Shown: positions 16,952 to 24,254, counted from the stretch's first letter. The stretch: 32,167 bases of DNA from Actinomadura bangladeshensis (GCF_004348335.1 NZ_SMJW01000081.1:1-32167); one strand, 5' to 3'. Program-made: numbers and translations. Notes: generated by a model from the sequence alone, not told the origin.

Positions 16952-17943
16952 CGGACATCCTCGAAACCGCCCGCCGCCAGGTCCTGGACGAGGGGAGGGG
17001 CCTGTCCGAGCGGCAGGTGCTGGACGTCCTCACCCTGCCCGACGACCGGCTGGAGGACCTGCTCGCACTCGCCCACGAGGTCCGGATGCGCTGGTGCGGC
17101 CCCGAGGTCGAGGTCGAGGGGATCGTCTCGCTGAAGACCGGCGGCTGCCCCGAGGACTGCCACTTCTGCTCCCAGTCCGGCAAGTTCGAGTCGCCGGTCC
17201 GCTCGGTGTGGCTGAACATCCCCGAACTCGTCGAGGCCGCCCGGGAGACCGCGAAGACCGGCGCCACCGAGTTCTGCATCGTCGCCGCCGTCCGCGGCCC
17301 GGACGAGCGCCTCATGTCGCAGGTCCGCGAGGGCGTCAGGGCCATCAACGACGCCGTCGAGATCAACATCGCCTGCTCGCTCGGCATGCTCACCCAGGAG
17401 CAGGTGGACGAGCTCGCCGCGATGGGCGTCCACCGCTACAACCACAACCTGGAGACGGCCCGCTCCCACTTCCCGAACGTGGTCACCACCCACTCGTGGG
17501 AGGAGCGGTGGGACACCCTCCGCATGGTGAAGGACGCCGGCATGGAGGTGTGCTGCGGCGGCATCGTCGGCATGGGCGAGACCATCGGGCAGCGCGCGGA
17601 GTTCGCCGTGCAACTGGCCGACCTCGACCCCGACGAGGTCCCGCTGAACTTCCTGGCGCCCCGCCCCGGCACCCCGTTCTCCGACCTCCCGCTGGTCGAG
17701 GGCCCCGAGGCCCTGAAGACGATCGCCGCGTTCCGCCTGGCCCTGCCCCGCACCATCCTCCGCTACGCCGGCGGCCGCGAACTGACCCTCGGCGACCTCG
17801 GCACCCGCGAGGGCATGCTCGGCGGCATCAACGCCATCATCGTCGGCAACTACCTGACCACCCTCGGCCGCCCGGCTCAAAAGGACCTGGACCTGCTCAC
17901 CGACCTCCAGATGCCCATCAAGGCCCTCTCCCAGACCCTCTAA
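16948..17943 (+). CDS. bioB: Biotin synthase
   Basis: This 331-residue radical SAM enzyme carries the 4Fe-4S motif C67-P-E-D-C71-H-F-C74 in GGCPEDCHFCSQSG. Further cysteines correspond to the 2Fe-2S ligands (C110 in TEFCIVAAV, C143 in IACSLGM, C202/C203 in VCCGGIVGMGE), and an arginine lies in ILRYAGGRE. It inserts sulfur into dethiobiotin to make biotin, using S-adenosylmethionine and sacrificing its 2Fe-2S cluster. Actinobacterial BioB of this kind is thought to need BsaP, whose gene lies at 12825 in this window. AAGGAG (16938-16943) precedes the GTG start, which overlaps the bioD stop. The gene converges with the Uma2 gene. Confidence 0.96.
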   Translation: MTDILETARRQVLDEGRGLSERQVLDVLTLPDDRLEDLLALAHEVRMRWCGPEVEVEGIVSLKTGGCPEDCHFCSQSGKFESPVRSVWLNIPELVEAARETAKTGATEFCIVAAVRGPDERLMSQVREGVRAINDAVEINIACSLGMLTQEQVDELAAMGVHRYNHNLETARSHFPNVVTTHSWEERWDTLRMVKDAGMEVCCGGIVGMGETIGQRAEFAVQLADLDPDEVPLNFLAPRPGTPFSDLPLVEGPEALKTIAAFRLALPRTILRYAGGRELTLGDLGTREGMLGGINAIIVGNYLTTLGRPAQKDLDLLTDLQMPIKALSQTL

Positions 17944-17980
17944 GTCAGGAAGTCACGCCTCCCGGAGTGCTGGAGCCGGC

Positions 17981-18667
17981 TCAGGCCCTCCACGGCTTCC
18001 ACCCGCTGGTGTCGAGCTCGATGTTGAACGGCTCGGGGAGGTGTACTGTCGCCCCGAAGTCCCAGGATTCCCGGTGGAGATAGGCGTTCGAGCCCTGATC
18101 CGGGATCGAGAAGAGCGTGGTGTTGGCGACCTTTGGGTCGCGGTCGACGAGAAGGTAGTAGGGAATGCCGACCCGTGCGTATCCCCACCACTTGGTCGGC
18201 TTTCGCAGGGCCTTGTCCCTGGCCGGTGGCCGGTCGTAGTCGGCCAGGTTCTTGGAGGTGACCTCTACGACCATTTCGATCTCGTCCGGCCTCAACTGGC
18301 TCTCGTCGGCGTCGCCGGCGGTTTCGAACACGCCGTCCTCCGCCACGATCAGGTCGGGGACGTAGCCTTGCTCGAACCCCGGAAGGTTGAGGGTCATCAC
18401 CTGTCGGGATGTCCATGGGTAGGACGGGTCGGCGTACCTCGCCCGGTCGATCGCACTGGAGATGTAGTAGATCAGGTTGCCGTGCGACACCATGGGCGTG
18501 GGGGACACGACGATCTCTCCTCCGATGATTTCGGCCCGAGAACCCTCGGGTAGGTGGAGGAAGTCGTCGAGTTCGCCGCTTGCCCACAGCGCGTACGGCG
18601 TATCTGGAAGTGCCGCCCGGTAAGACGGCAACGTCTGGATGGTCACGTTCGGCGATCCTTCCCTCAC
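17981..18667 (-). CDS. Uma2 family restriction-endonuclease-like protein (DUF820)
   Basis: This protein of about 228 residues is of the Uma2/DUF820 type with a PD-(D/E)xK-like nuclease core. RAEIIGGEIVVSPTPMVSHG is the N-terminal signature, then YVPDLIVAED and EIEMVVEVTSKN supply the acidic metal-binding residues, and GIPYYLLVDRD completes the fold. The cellular role of Uma2 proteins is not established. Codon use is visibly less GC3-rich than in the neighbours (many GAT, TCT and GTT-type codons), a hint of recent acquisition. GTG 18667 follows GGAG; GTG 18646 follows a stronger GGGAAGGA and may be the true start. A LexA-type box and a TACGAT -10 lie just upstream, suggesting SOS control. Confidence 0.85.
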   Translation of the reverse strand: MREGSPNVTIQTLPSYRAALPDTPYALWASGELDDFLHLPEGSRAEIIGGEIVVSPTPMVSHGNLIYYISSAIDRARYADPSYPWTSRQVMTLNLPGFEQGYVPDLIVAEDGVFETAGDADESQLRPDEIEMVVEVTSKNLADYDRPPARDKALRKPTKWWGYARVGIPYYLLVDRDPKVANTTLFSIPDQGSNAYLHRESWDFGATVHLPEPFNIELDTSGWKPWRA

Positions 18668-18681
18668 GATCTGCTCCAGTC

Positions 18682-18701
18682 ATCGTAGGGAACAAGTGTT
18701 C
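18682..18701 (-). promoter_or_regulatory. LexA-like SOS box and -10 upstream of the Uma2 gene
   Basis: GAAC-AAGT-GTTC (18690-18701) matches the actinobacterial LexA half-sites GAAC-N4-GTTC exactly. On the minus strand it is followed after 2 bp by TACGAT (18687-18682), a TANNNT -10 element, 15 bases before GTG 18667. LexA bound there would overlap the promoter spacer, the usual SOS arrangement. Confidence 0.6.
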
Positions 18702-18824
18702 GGAGTGTAGGCGGATCCTTGCACTCGGTCATCGACACGTCGCGGCCCGATGGCTTCACGCTAGCGCGTTGGCCACTGGGTTGCTGAGGGGAGCGCTCGC
18801 GCCAGATGGTGCCGGAACCCGGGG

Positions 18825-19628
18825 TCAGCGGCTCAGGCGGGTGATGAACTTGTAGCGGTCGCCTCGGTAGAGGGACTGGGCCCATTCGACGGGCTGGCCC
18901 GTGGTGTCGAAGGCGTGGCGGGAGAGCAGGAGCATCGGGAGGCCCACGTCCACACCGAGGAGCTGGGCGTCGTGGGGGGTGGCGAGGACGGTCTCGATCG
19001 TCTCCTCGGCCTCGGTCAGGTGGACGTCGTAGGCCGTCGCGAGCGTCTCGTACAGGGAGTGGTGCCGGGACAGCTCGCGGCGCAGGCCGGGGAAGCGGCG
19101 GGCCGGGAGGTGCGAGGTGTCGATCGACATGGGCTCGCCGTCGGCGAGGCGGAGGCGGTGGACGCGCAGCACGCGGCCGCCCGGCCGGATGCACAGGAGC
19201 GTCGCGAGGCTCTCGTCCGCGCTGACGTAGCCGGCCTCCAGGATGCGGGTCTCGGGGCGCAGCCCGTGGTGCCGCATGTCCTCGGTGTAGCTGACGAGCT
19301 GGAGCTCCTGCGCGACCTTCGGCTTGGCGACGAAGGTCCCTTTGCCCTGGATGCGCTGGAGGCGCCCCTCGACGACGAGCTCGGCGAGCGCCTGCCGGAC
19401 GGTGGTGCGGGACGTCTCGTACTTCTCGGCCAGCGTCCGCTCGGGCGGGAGCGGGCTGCCGGCGGGCAGCGACTGGATCAGCTCCACCAGCAGCTCTTTG
19501 AGCTTGTAGTACTTGGGGATGCGGGGCGCCTGGTTCGGGTGCCGCTTACCGATGCCCGCGAGCGCGGCCCGGTCGAACCCGTGCTCGAACCCGCCCCCGT
19601 GCCGGGGCCCGCCCCTGACCTCCGTCAC
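18825..19628 (-). CDS. dasR: GntR/HutC family regulator, DasR-like
   Basis: This 267-residue protein has a winged-HTH (residues about 38-105: IPKYYKLKELL, PLPPERTLAEKYETSRTTVR, LVVEGRLQRIQGKGTFVAKP). A UTRA effector domain follows, with LQLVSYTEDMRHHGL, ADGEPMSIDTSHLP, TEAEETIETVLATP and GQPVEWAQSLYRGDRYKF. These stretches closely resemble remembered Streptomyces DasR, the GlcNAc-6-phosphate/GlcN-6-phosphate-responsive master regulator of chitin and aminosugar use, development and antibiotic genes. The N-terminus is about 10-15 residues longer. GTG 19628 has GAGGAG 5-6 bases upstream. It lies 37 bp downstream of bioF on the same strand and may be co-transcribed with it. No dre-like box (ACTGGTCTAGACCAGT type) was noticed near it. 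Confidence 0.87.
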   Translation of the reverse strand: MTEVRGGPRHGGGFEHGFDRAALAGIGKRHPNQAPRIPKYYKLKELLVELIQSLPAGSPLPPERTLAEKYETSRTTVRQALAELVVEGRLQRIQGKGTFVAKPKVAQELQLVSYTEDMRHHGLRPETRILEAGYVSADESLATLLCIRPGGRVLRVHRLRLADGEPMSIDTSHLPARRFPGLRRELSRHHSLYETLATAYDVHLTEAEETIETVLATPHDAQLLGVDVGLPMLLLSRHAFDTTGQPVEWAQSLYRGDRYKFITRLSR

Positions 19629-19647
19629 GGCATCTCCTCACGTTCAT

Positions 19648-19665
19648 CATCGGTTTCCCCCGATG
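19648..19665. promoter_or_regulatory. Small inverted repeat between bioF and dasR
   Basis: CATCGG (19648-19653) and CCGATG (19660-19665) are perfect 6-bp arms around TTTCCC, directly after the bioF stop and about 20 bases before the dasR start. It may be an operator for dasR or a weak transcript-end hairpin; the sequence does not decide. Confidence 0.35.
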
Positions 19666-20829
19666 TTATGCGTGCAGACTACGGCCGGTAGAGGAGGCGA
19701 CTTCCGCCAGGGCCGCCCGGAGGCGTGTGAGGTCGGACTCCTCCAGCGTGGCGCGGGCGGTGAGGCGCAGGCAGGCGCGGCCCTTCGGGACGGACGGTGG
19801 ACGGAAGCAGCCGACGCGGAGCCCGTGCTCAGCGCAGATCCCGGCGGCGCGCAGCGCGGCGTGCGGCTCACCGAGGAGGACGGGGACGACGGCGGCGGCC
19901 GGCGCGGCGGTCTCCAGGCCGGAACCGGCCGCGAGGTTTGCGATGCGCAGGGCCCGGTCACGTGCGCGGGCGGGCAGGCCGGGGTCGGATTCCAGCACGT
20001 CGAGGGCGGCGAGCGCGGCGCCCGCCGCGGGCGGGTTCAGGCCGGTGTCGAAGATGAACGAGCGCCCGGTGTCGACCAGCGTCTCGATCACCTCGGGCGC
20101 GCCGAGGACCGCGCCGCCCTGCGACGCGAGGGACTTCGACAGCGTCAGCGTCAGGACCACGTCGGGTTCGCCCGCGAGACCGGCGGCGTGCGCGGCGCCG
20201 CGGCCGTGCCCGCCCACGACACCGAGCGCGTGCGCCTCGTCGACGACCAGCAGCGCGCCGTGCGTCCGGGCGGCGGCGTGCAGCGCGTTCAGCGGCGCGA
20301 GGTCGCCGTCCACGGAGAACACCGCGTCGGTGACCACGATGGCGTCCTCTTCCTCACGGCAGGCGAGGGCCTCCTCGACGGCGGCCGCGTCCCGGTGCGG
20401 GACGATCACGACGCGGGCCCGCGACAGCCGGCACGCGTCCACGATCGAGGCGTGGTTGACCTGGTCGGACACGACGAGGGCGCCCGGCCCGGCCAGGGCG
20501 GTCACGGCGCCCAGGTTCGCCAGGAAACCGGAGGAGAAGACCAGCCCGGCGGCGCTGCCGGTGAACGCGGCGAGCCGCCGGTCGAGTTCGGCGTGCAGCT
20601 CCGTCGTGCCGGTGACCAGCCGCGAGCCGGTCGAACCGGTGCCCCACGCGCGGGCGGCGGCGCACGCGCCCTCCACCAGGCGGGGGTCGTCGGCCAGGCC
20701 CAGGTAGTCGTTGGACGCCAGGTCCGTCAGCCCGTCGGGACGGGGGCGCAGCGTCCGGCGCAGCCCGGCCCCGGCCCGCCGCGCCGCCGCGTCCCGGAGC
20801 CTGGCCAGGGGGTCTCGTCCTGCGGTCAT
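19666..20829 (-). CDS. bioF: 8-amino-7-oxononanoate synthase
   Basis: This 387-residue PLP enzyme of the alpha-oxoamine synthase family has the BioF marks LASNDYLGLADDPR, GTGSTGSRLVTG and HAELDRRLA. The PLP-binding residues follow as VVDEAHALGVVG (D197) and LTLSKSLASQGGA with the Schiff-base lysine K232. It condenses pimeloyl-CoA or pimeloyl-ACP with alanine to give 8-amino-7-oxononanoate, the first committed step of biotin ring assembly. ATG 20829 is chosen because the family's N-terminal helix starts here. It is 1.7 kb from bioB on the other strand and is followed 37 bp later by the DasR-like gene. A perfect 8-bp hairpin (20858-20877) lies in the gap to the divergent kinase gene. Confidence 0.94.
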   Translation of the reverse strand: MTAGRDPLARLRDAAARRAGAGLRRTLRPRPDGLTDLASNDYLGLADDPRLVEGACAAARAWGTGSTGSRLVTGTTELHAELDRRLAAFTGSAAGLVFSSGFLANLGAVTALAGPGALVVSDQVNHASIVDACRLSRARVVIVPHRDAAAVEEALACREEEDAIVVTDAVFSVDGDLAPLNALHAAARTHGALLVVDEAHALGVVGGHGRGAAHAAGLAGEPDVVLTLTLSKSLASQGGAVLGAPEVIETLVDTGRSFIFDTGLNPPAAGAALAALDVLESDPGLPARARDRALRIANLAAGSGLETAAPAAAVVPVLLGEPHAALRAAGICAEHGLRVGCFRPPSVPKGRACLRLTARATLEESDLTRLRAALAEVASSTGRSLHA

Positions 20830-20857
20830 GCCGGGAATCCTGCCAGGTCGCGCAGGG

Positions 20858-20877
20858 GCCGGGGCAGCAGCCCCGGC
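20858..20877. promoter_or_regulatory. Perfect hairpin in the bioF/kinase divergent gap
   Basis: GCCGGGGC (20858-20865) and GCCCCGGC (20870-20877) pair perfectly around AGCA, 29 bases upstream of bioF and 29 bases upstream of the kinase GTG. It could be an operator or a leader hairpin. No biotin-repressor motif that I know matches it. Confidence 0.35.
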
Positions 20878-20905
20878 ACCAAGGGGCATGGGCGATGATG
20901 GTCGC

Positions 20906-22573
20906 GTGCCTACCTTGACCGATCTGGTCCGTGATCACACCGATCTCACCGAGACCGACCTGGAATGGCTGCACGCGCTCGTGTCCGACTGGCAGCTCCT
21001 CGCCGACCTGTCCTTCGCGGACCTGCTGCTGTGGGTGCCGCTGCGGTCGGCGGACGCGCTGCCCGCCGAGGGGGCGTCGTCCCGCGGCCGGCGGGGCCGG
21101 ATGGACACCGGCGCCGCCGTGCCCGGCTGGGTGGCGATCGCGCAGATGCGCCCCACGACCGGCCCGACCGCCTACCCCGAGGACCTCGTCGGCAAGGTCG
21201 TCCGGACGGGGCGCCGCGGCCTCATCGACGTGGCATGGCGGGAGCGCCGGATCGTCCGGGAGGGCGACCCCGAGTGGGGCAGCGGCATCCCCGTCCGGGA
21301 GGAGTCGATCCCGGTGCGGCGCGGCGCCAAGATCCTCGGGGTGATCCAGCGCAGCACGAACCTCAGTTCGGCGCGCACCCCGTCCCGGCTGGAGCTGACC
21401 TACCTGCAGAGCGCCAGCGACCTCGCCACGATGATCGCCGAGGGCCGGTTCCCGGTGCCGGGCGAGGAGCCGAACATGGTCCGCTCGCCGCGCGTCGGCG
21501 ACGGGCTGATGCGCCTCGACCGGTCCGGCAAGGTCACCTACGCCAGCCCGAACGCGCAGTCGGCGTACCGGCGGCTCGGCTACCCCACCGACCTCGTCGG
21601 CGAGGCGCTCGGCCAGATCACCGCGGACCTGTGCGACACCGGCGAGCCGATGGAGGAGGCGCTCAGCGTCGTGCTGTCCGGCCGGGCGCCCCGCGAGGTC
21701 GAGGTCGAGTCGCGCGGGTCGATCATGCAGCTGCGGACGATCCCGCTCGTCGTCGGCGGCACGCGGATCGGCGCGATCGTGCTGTGCCGGGACGTCACCG
21801 AGCTGCGCTGGCGGGACCGGGAGCTGATGACCAAGGACGCCACCATCCGCGAGATCCACCACCGGGTGAAGAACAACCTGCAGACGGTCGCCGCGCTGCT
21901 GCGGCTGCAGGCCCGGCGGCTGCGGATCCCGGAGGGGCGCGCCGCGCTGGACGAGGCGGTCCGCCGCGTCGGGTCCATAGCCATCGTGCACGAGACCCTG
22001 TCGCACACCCCGGACGAGCTGATCGACTTCGACGACATCGCGGACCGCGTGATCACCATGGCGGGGGAGGTGTCGACGCCGGAGACCAAGGTCGCCCCGA
22101 AGCGGACCGGCAGCTTCGGCGTGCTGCCCGCCGAGATCGCGACACCGCTGGCGATGGCGCTCACCGAGCTGCTGCAGAACGCCCTGGAGCACGGCCTCGC
22201 CAACCGGTTCGGGACGCTGGAGGTCGTCGCCCGCCGGCACGGCGAGGGGGACAAGCGCCGCGAGCCGAGCGGGGTGGAGGTGTGGGGGGAGTGGCCGGCG
22301 CCGGGGGCGCACGAGCCCCGCGCCCCGCACGAGGAGGAGAGCGGGGAGGAACCGTCGGGGCGCCGGCTGGTGACGGTGGTCGCCGACGACGGCGTCGGGC
22401 TGCCCGCCGACTTCGACGTGGAGAGCGCGACGAGCCTCGGCCTGCAGATCGTCCGCACGCTGATCGTGGGGGAGCTGGGCGGCCGGCTGGACTTCCGTCC
22501 TCGTCCCGGCGGGGGCACCGAGGTGGTCGTCGACATCCCCCTGGACCACAACCACCGGCCGGGACGGGCCTGA
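20906..22573 (+). CDS. pdtaS: PdtaS-like sensor histidine kinase (GAF-PAS-HisKA_2)
   Basis: This 555-residue soluble kinase has the PdtaS layout. A GAF-like N-terminal domain (WQLLADLSFADLLLWVPL, residues about 15-190) is followed by a PAS domain (GDGLMRLDRSGKVTYASPN, about 195-300) and a HisKA_2 dimerisation helix REIHHRVKNNLQTVAALL with the phospho-acceptor at H318 or H319. The ATPase domain has ALTELLQNALEHG, VADDGVGLP and SLGLQIV. In mycobacteria PdtaS phosphorylates the ANTAR regulator PdtaR, which acts on RNA; no pdtaR-like gene is in this window. The ATPase domain contains a charged Pro/Glu-rich insert (residues about 447-485). GTG 20906 is chosen because the family's start (PTLTDLVRDHT) follows at once; there is no ribosome site, so it may be leaderless. 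It converges with whiB1. Confidence 0.88.
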   Translation: MPTLTDLVRDHTDLTETDLEWLHALVSDWQLLADLSFADLLLWVPLRSADALPAEGASSRGRRGRMDTGAAVPGWVAIAQMRPTTGPTAYPEDLVGKVVRTGRRGLIDVAWRERRIVREGDPEWGSGIPVREESIPVRRGAKILGVIQRSTNLSSARTPSRLELTYLQSASDLATMIAEGRFPVPGEEPNMVRSPRVGDGLMRLDRSGKVTYASPNAQSAYRRLGYPTDLVGEALGQITADLCDTGEPMEEALSVVLSGRAPREVEVESRGSIMQLRTIPLVVGGTRIGAIVLCRDVTELRWRDRELMTKDATIREIHHRVKNNLQTVAALLRLQARRLRIPEGRAALDEAVRRVGSIAIVHETLSHTPDELIDFDDIADRVITMAGEVSTPETKVAPKRTGSFGVLPAEIATPLAMALTELLQNALEHGLANRFGTLEVVARRHGEGDKRREPSGVEVWGEWPAPGAHEPRAPHEEESGEEPSGRRLVTVVADDGVGLPADFDVESATSLGLQIVRTLIVGELGGRLDFRPRPGGGTEVVVDIPLDHNHRPGRA

Positions 22574-22576
22574 TCG

Positions 22577-22643
22577 GCGGCCGGTCACTCAGTCGGTGTC
22601 GTCAGTACGGTGTCCCGTTACTGCACCCGGAGTGACCGGCCGC
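22577..22643. terminator. Bidirectional terminator between kinase gene and whiB1
   Basis: Perfect 14-bp arms at 22577-22590 and 22630-22643 enclose a 39-nt loop that contains a second, imperfect hairpin (CAGTACGG / CCGTTACTG). It lies between two convergent stop codons (22573 and 22656), as expected of a two-way terminator. Confidence 0.7.
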
Positions 22644-22655
22644 GACGAGGGTTCT

Positions 22656-22916
22656 TCAGCGGCGGACGCTGAGGGCGCTGCGGCCGGCGCGGGCGCGGCG
22701 CTTGAGGGCGCGGCGCTCGTCCTCTCCCATGCCGCCCCAGACGCCCGACTCCTGGCCGGATTCCAGGGCCCAGCGCAGGCACGCGTCGGTCACGTCGCAC
22801 CGGCGGCATACCTGCTTGGCCTCTTCGATCTGCAGGATCGCGGGGCCGGTGTTGCCGATCGGGAAGAACAGCTCGGGGTCCACGTCACGGCAGGCTGCGC
22901 GGTGGCGCCAGTCCAT
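22656..22916 (-). CDS. whiB1: WhiB-family Fe-S transcription factor, WhiB1/WblE type
   Basis: This 86-residue Wbl protein has the four cluster cysteines C9, C37, C40 and C46 (spacing as in M. tuberculosis WhiB1), the turn motif SGVWGG and a basic tail RRALKRRARAGR for DNA contact. Wbl proteins bind a 4Fe-4S cluster, dock on region 4 of the principal sigma factor and respond to NO or redox. WhiB1 is essential in mycobacteria. ATG 22916 is preceded by GAAGGAG at about 9 bases. The 327-bp upstream region contains a perfect CRP-type box, fitting known cAMP-CRP control of whiB1. This is the highest-confidence regulator in the window. Confidence 0.95.
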   Translation of the reverse strand: MDWRHRAACRDVDPELFFPIGNTGPAILQIEEAKQVCRRCDVTDACLRWALESGQESGVWGGMGEDERRALKRRARAGRSALSVRR

Positions 22917-22939
22917 GCGGTCCACTCCTTCGTCAGGTG

Positions 22940-23162
22940 GTGGAGAAACTCCACTTTTGTGAACGGTTTCACATGTCGCGGAACTCCCAGGAGGCTGTGA
23001 CCAGGTCCAGGGGTGGATGTTCGGCGGCGCCGCGCGCGGGGGACCGGCGGCGTTGGGGTCCCCGTCCAGCGGGCGCACTTTGAGCGTGTCAGGGCGGCGC
23101 GGGGCGACGCAAGACCTTTGAGAAAGGATTCTCAAAGTATGGGTGTCGCATGTGTCACACCC
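22940..23162 (-). promoter_or_regulatory. whiB1 upstream region: CRP-type boxes and palindrome
   Basis: The 327-bp gap 22917-23243 holds no gene I can support. It contains a hairpin GTGGAG/CTCCAC (22940-22954), a perfect CRP consensus TGTGA-N6-TCACA (22958-22973), a 9-bp-armed palindrome (23116-23137, arms CTTTGAGAA/TTCTCAAAG, centre AGGA), and a weaker CRP-like site TGTCG-N6-TCACA (23144-23159). The last lies inside GGGTGT/ACACCC arms (23141-23162). No convincing -35/-10 pair was found. Confidence 0.65.
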
Positions 23163-23243
23163 GTGGGACGAACGTGTTACTTGGCTCTCACCTGGCCACC
23201 CATGCGCCGCGAATGACTCCCCGCCGCGCCCGCGGAGCGCCAC

Positions 23244-24185
23244 TCAAATGACGATGCGTATCGCCTTCGGAACCGACCGGAACGTCACGCTCCGCTGTTC
23301 GCCGAGGTAGTCGCCGTCCAGCTGAAAGGCCACCGGGCGGTCCGCGCGCAACGTGACCTCGGCCGCATCGTGGACGTTCACGACCTGCCGTCCCTGCAGC
23401 GGACGCGTGCGCGAGGTCAGCATCTGGACCAGCGCGCCCACCGTCGGGCCGACCCGCAGCGAACGCATCCCGAACACGTCCAGACCGCGCCCGAAGTGCG
23501 CCTTCGGACTCGGATTCACCGGCAGCCGGCCCATGAAAGTCCACGGCGAGGTATTCGAGACGAACGCCAGGAACAGCCCCGGAATCGGGGGGCGTCCGGG
23601 CCGTTCCAAAGTGAGCGCGGGACGCCGCCGATCGGTGCCGGAGAAGAAATGCCGGACGGCGGTCCGCACATACAGTGACGGGTCCGCGCGGACCCCGGCG
23701 TCGCGCCGCCGCTCCACCTCCCGGACGACCTCCGCGTCCAGCCCGACGCCCGCGCAGAACGTGAAGTACCGCTCGCCGCCGTCCGGCAGCGACGCCGTCC
23801 CGAGCCCCACCGTCCGGTGCCGGCCCGCCCGCAGCGCCTCCAGCACCGCCGTCGTCGCGCCGATCGGGTCGTCCGGCAGCCCGAGCGCGCGGGCGAACAC
23901 GTTCGCGCTCCCGCACGGCAGCACCGCCAGCGCCGGGAGATCGGGGGACGGGCCGTCCGCGAGCAGGCCGTTGACGGCCTCGTTCACCGTGCCGTCCCCG
24001 CCGAGCGCGATCACGACGTCGTAGCCGTCCGCGGCCGCCTGCCGGGCCAGCTCGGTCGCGTGGCCGCGGTGGCCGGTCTCGGCGAGCACGAGGTCGAGGT
24101 CACCGGTGAAGGCCCGCATGAGGATGCCGCGGGCCCTCCGGGAGGTGGAGGTCGCCTTGGGGTTGGCGATGAGCATGGCGCGCAC
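23244..24185 (-). CDS. Diacylglycerol kinase family lipid kinase
   Basis: This protein of about 313 residues has a DAGK catalytic domain: MLIANPKAT start, IALGGDGTVNEAVNGLL (the GGDGT nucleotide loop) and VLPCGSANVFARALGLP (the substrate/phosphate motif). The beta-rich lipid-binding C-terminal half ends in FQLDGDYLGEQ. Such enzymes phosphorylate diacylglycerol or related lipids (YegS/DgkB group) at the membrane. GTG 24185 is preferred: it has no ribosome site, but TACCCT lies 7 bases upstream on the minus strand, suggesting a leaderless mRNA; ATG 24176 is the alternative. It is upstream of whiB1 on the same strand but separated by 327 bp. It diverges from a small membrane protein gene, with 17-bp tandem repeats in the gap. 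Confidence 0.9.
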   Translation of the reverse strand: MRAMLIANPKATSTSRRARGILMRAFTGDLDLVLAETGHRGHATELARQAAADGYDVVIALGGDGTVNEAVNGLLADGPSPDLPALAVLPCGSANVFARALGLPDDPIGATTAVLEALRAGRHRTVGLGTASLPDGGERYFTFCAGVGLDAEVVREVERRRDAGVRADPSLYVRTAVRHFFSGTDRRRPALTLERPGRPPIPGLFLAFVSNTSPWTFMGRLPVNPSPKAHFGRGLDVFGMRSLRVGPTVGALVQMLTSRTRPLQGRQVVNVHDAAEVTLRADRPVAFQLDGDYLGEQRSVTFRSVPKAIRIVI

Positions 24186-24192
24186 GTGCGCA

Positions 24193-24225
24193 AGGGTAGG
24201 GGACGCGCGAGGGTAGGGGACGCGC
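24193..24225. repeat. Two tandem copies of a 17-bp unit in a divergent promoter region
   Basis: AGGGTAGGGGACGCGC occurs at 24193-24208 and again at 24210-24225, a perfect direct repeat with a 17-bp period. On the minus strand each copy carries TACCCT, the -10 element of the lipid kinase gene, so the -10 has been duplicated. Confidence 0.8.
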
Positions 24226-24254
24226 AGGTGAGCGGGACGAGTAGGGTTCAGGGT

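Noticed and set aside
13456..17943. A single 4.5-kb open frame on the plus strand that ends in frame with bioB
   Set aside because: Its first 3.5 kb translates to low-complexity Arg/Pro/Ala-rich sequence lying over the carotenoid oxygenase, lipoprotein and bioD genes in other frames. Only the last part is bioB.
22917..23243. A longer WhiB protein or a small gene in the whiB1 upstream gap
   Set aside because: The extra residues have no Wbl similarity and the ATG at 22916 has a good ribosome site; short plus-strand frames there lack start signals.
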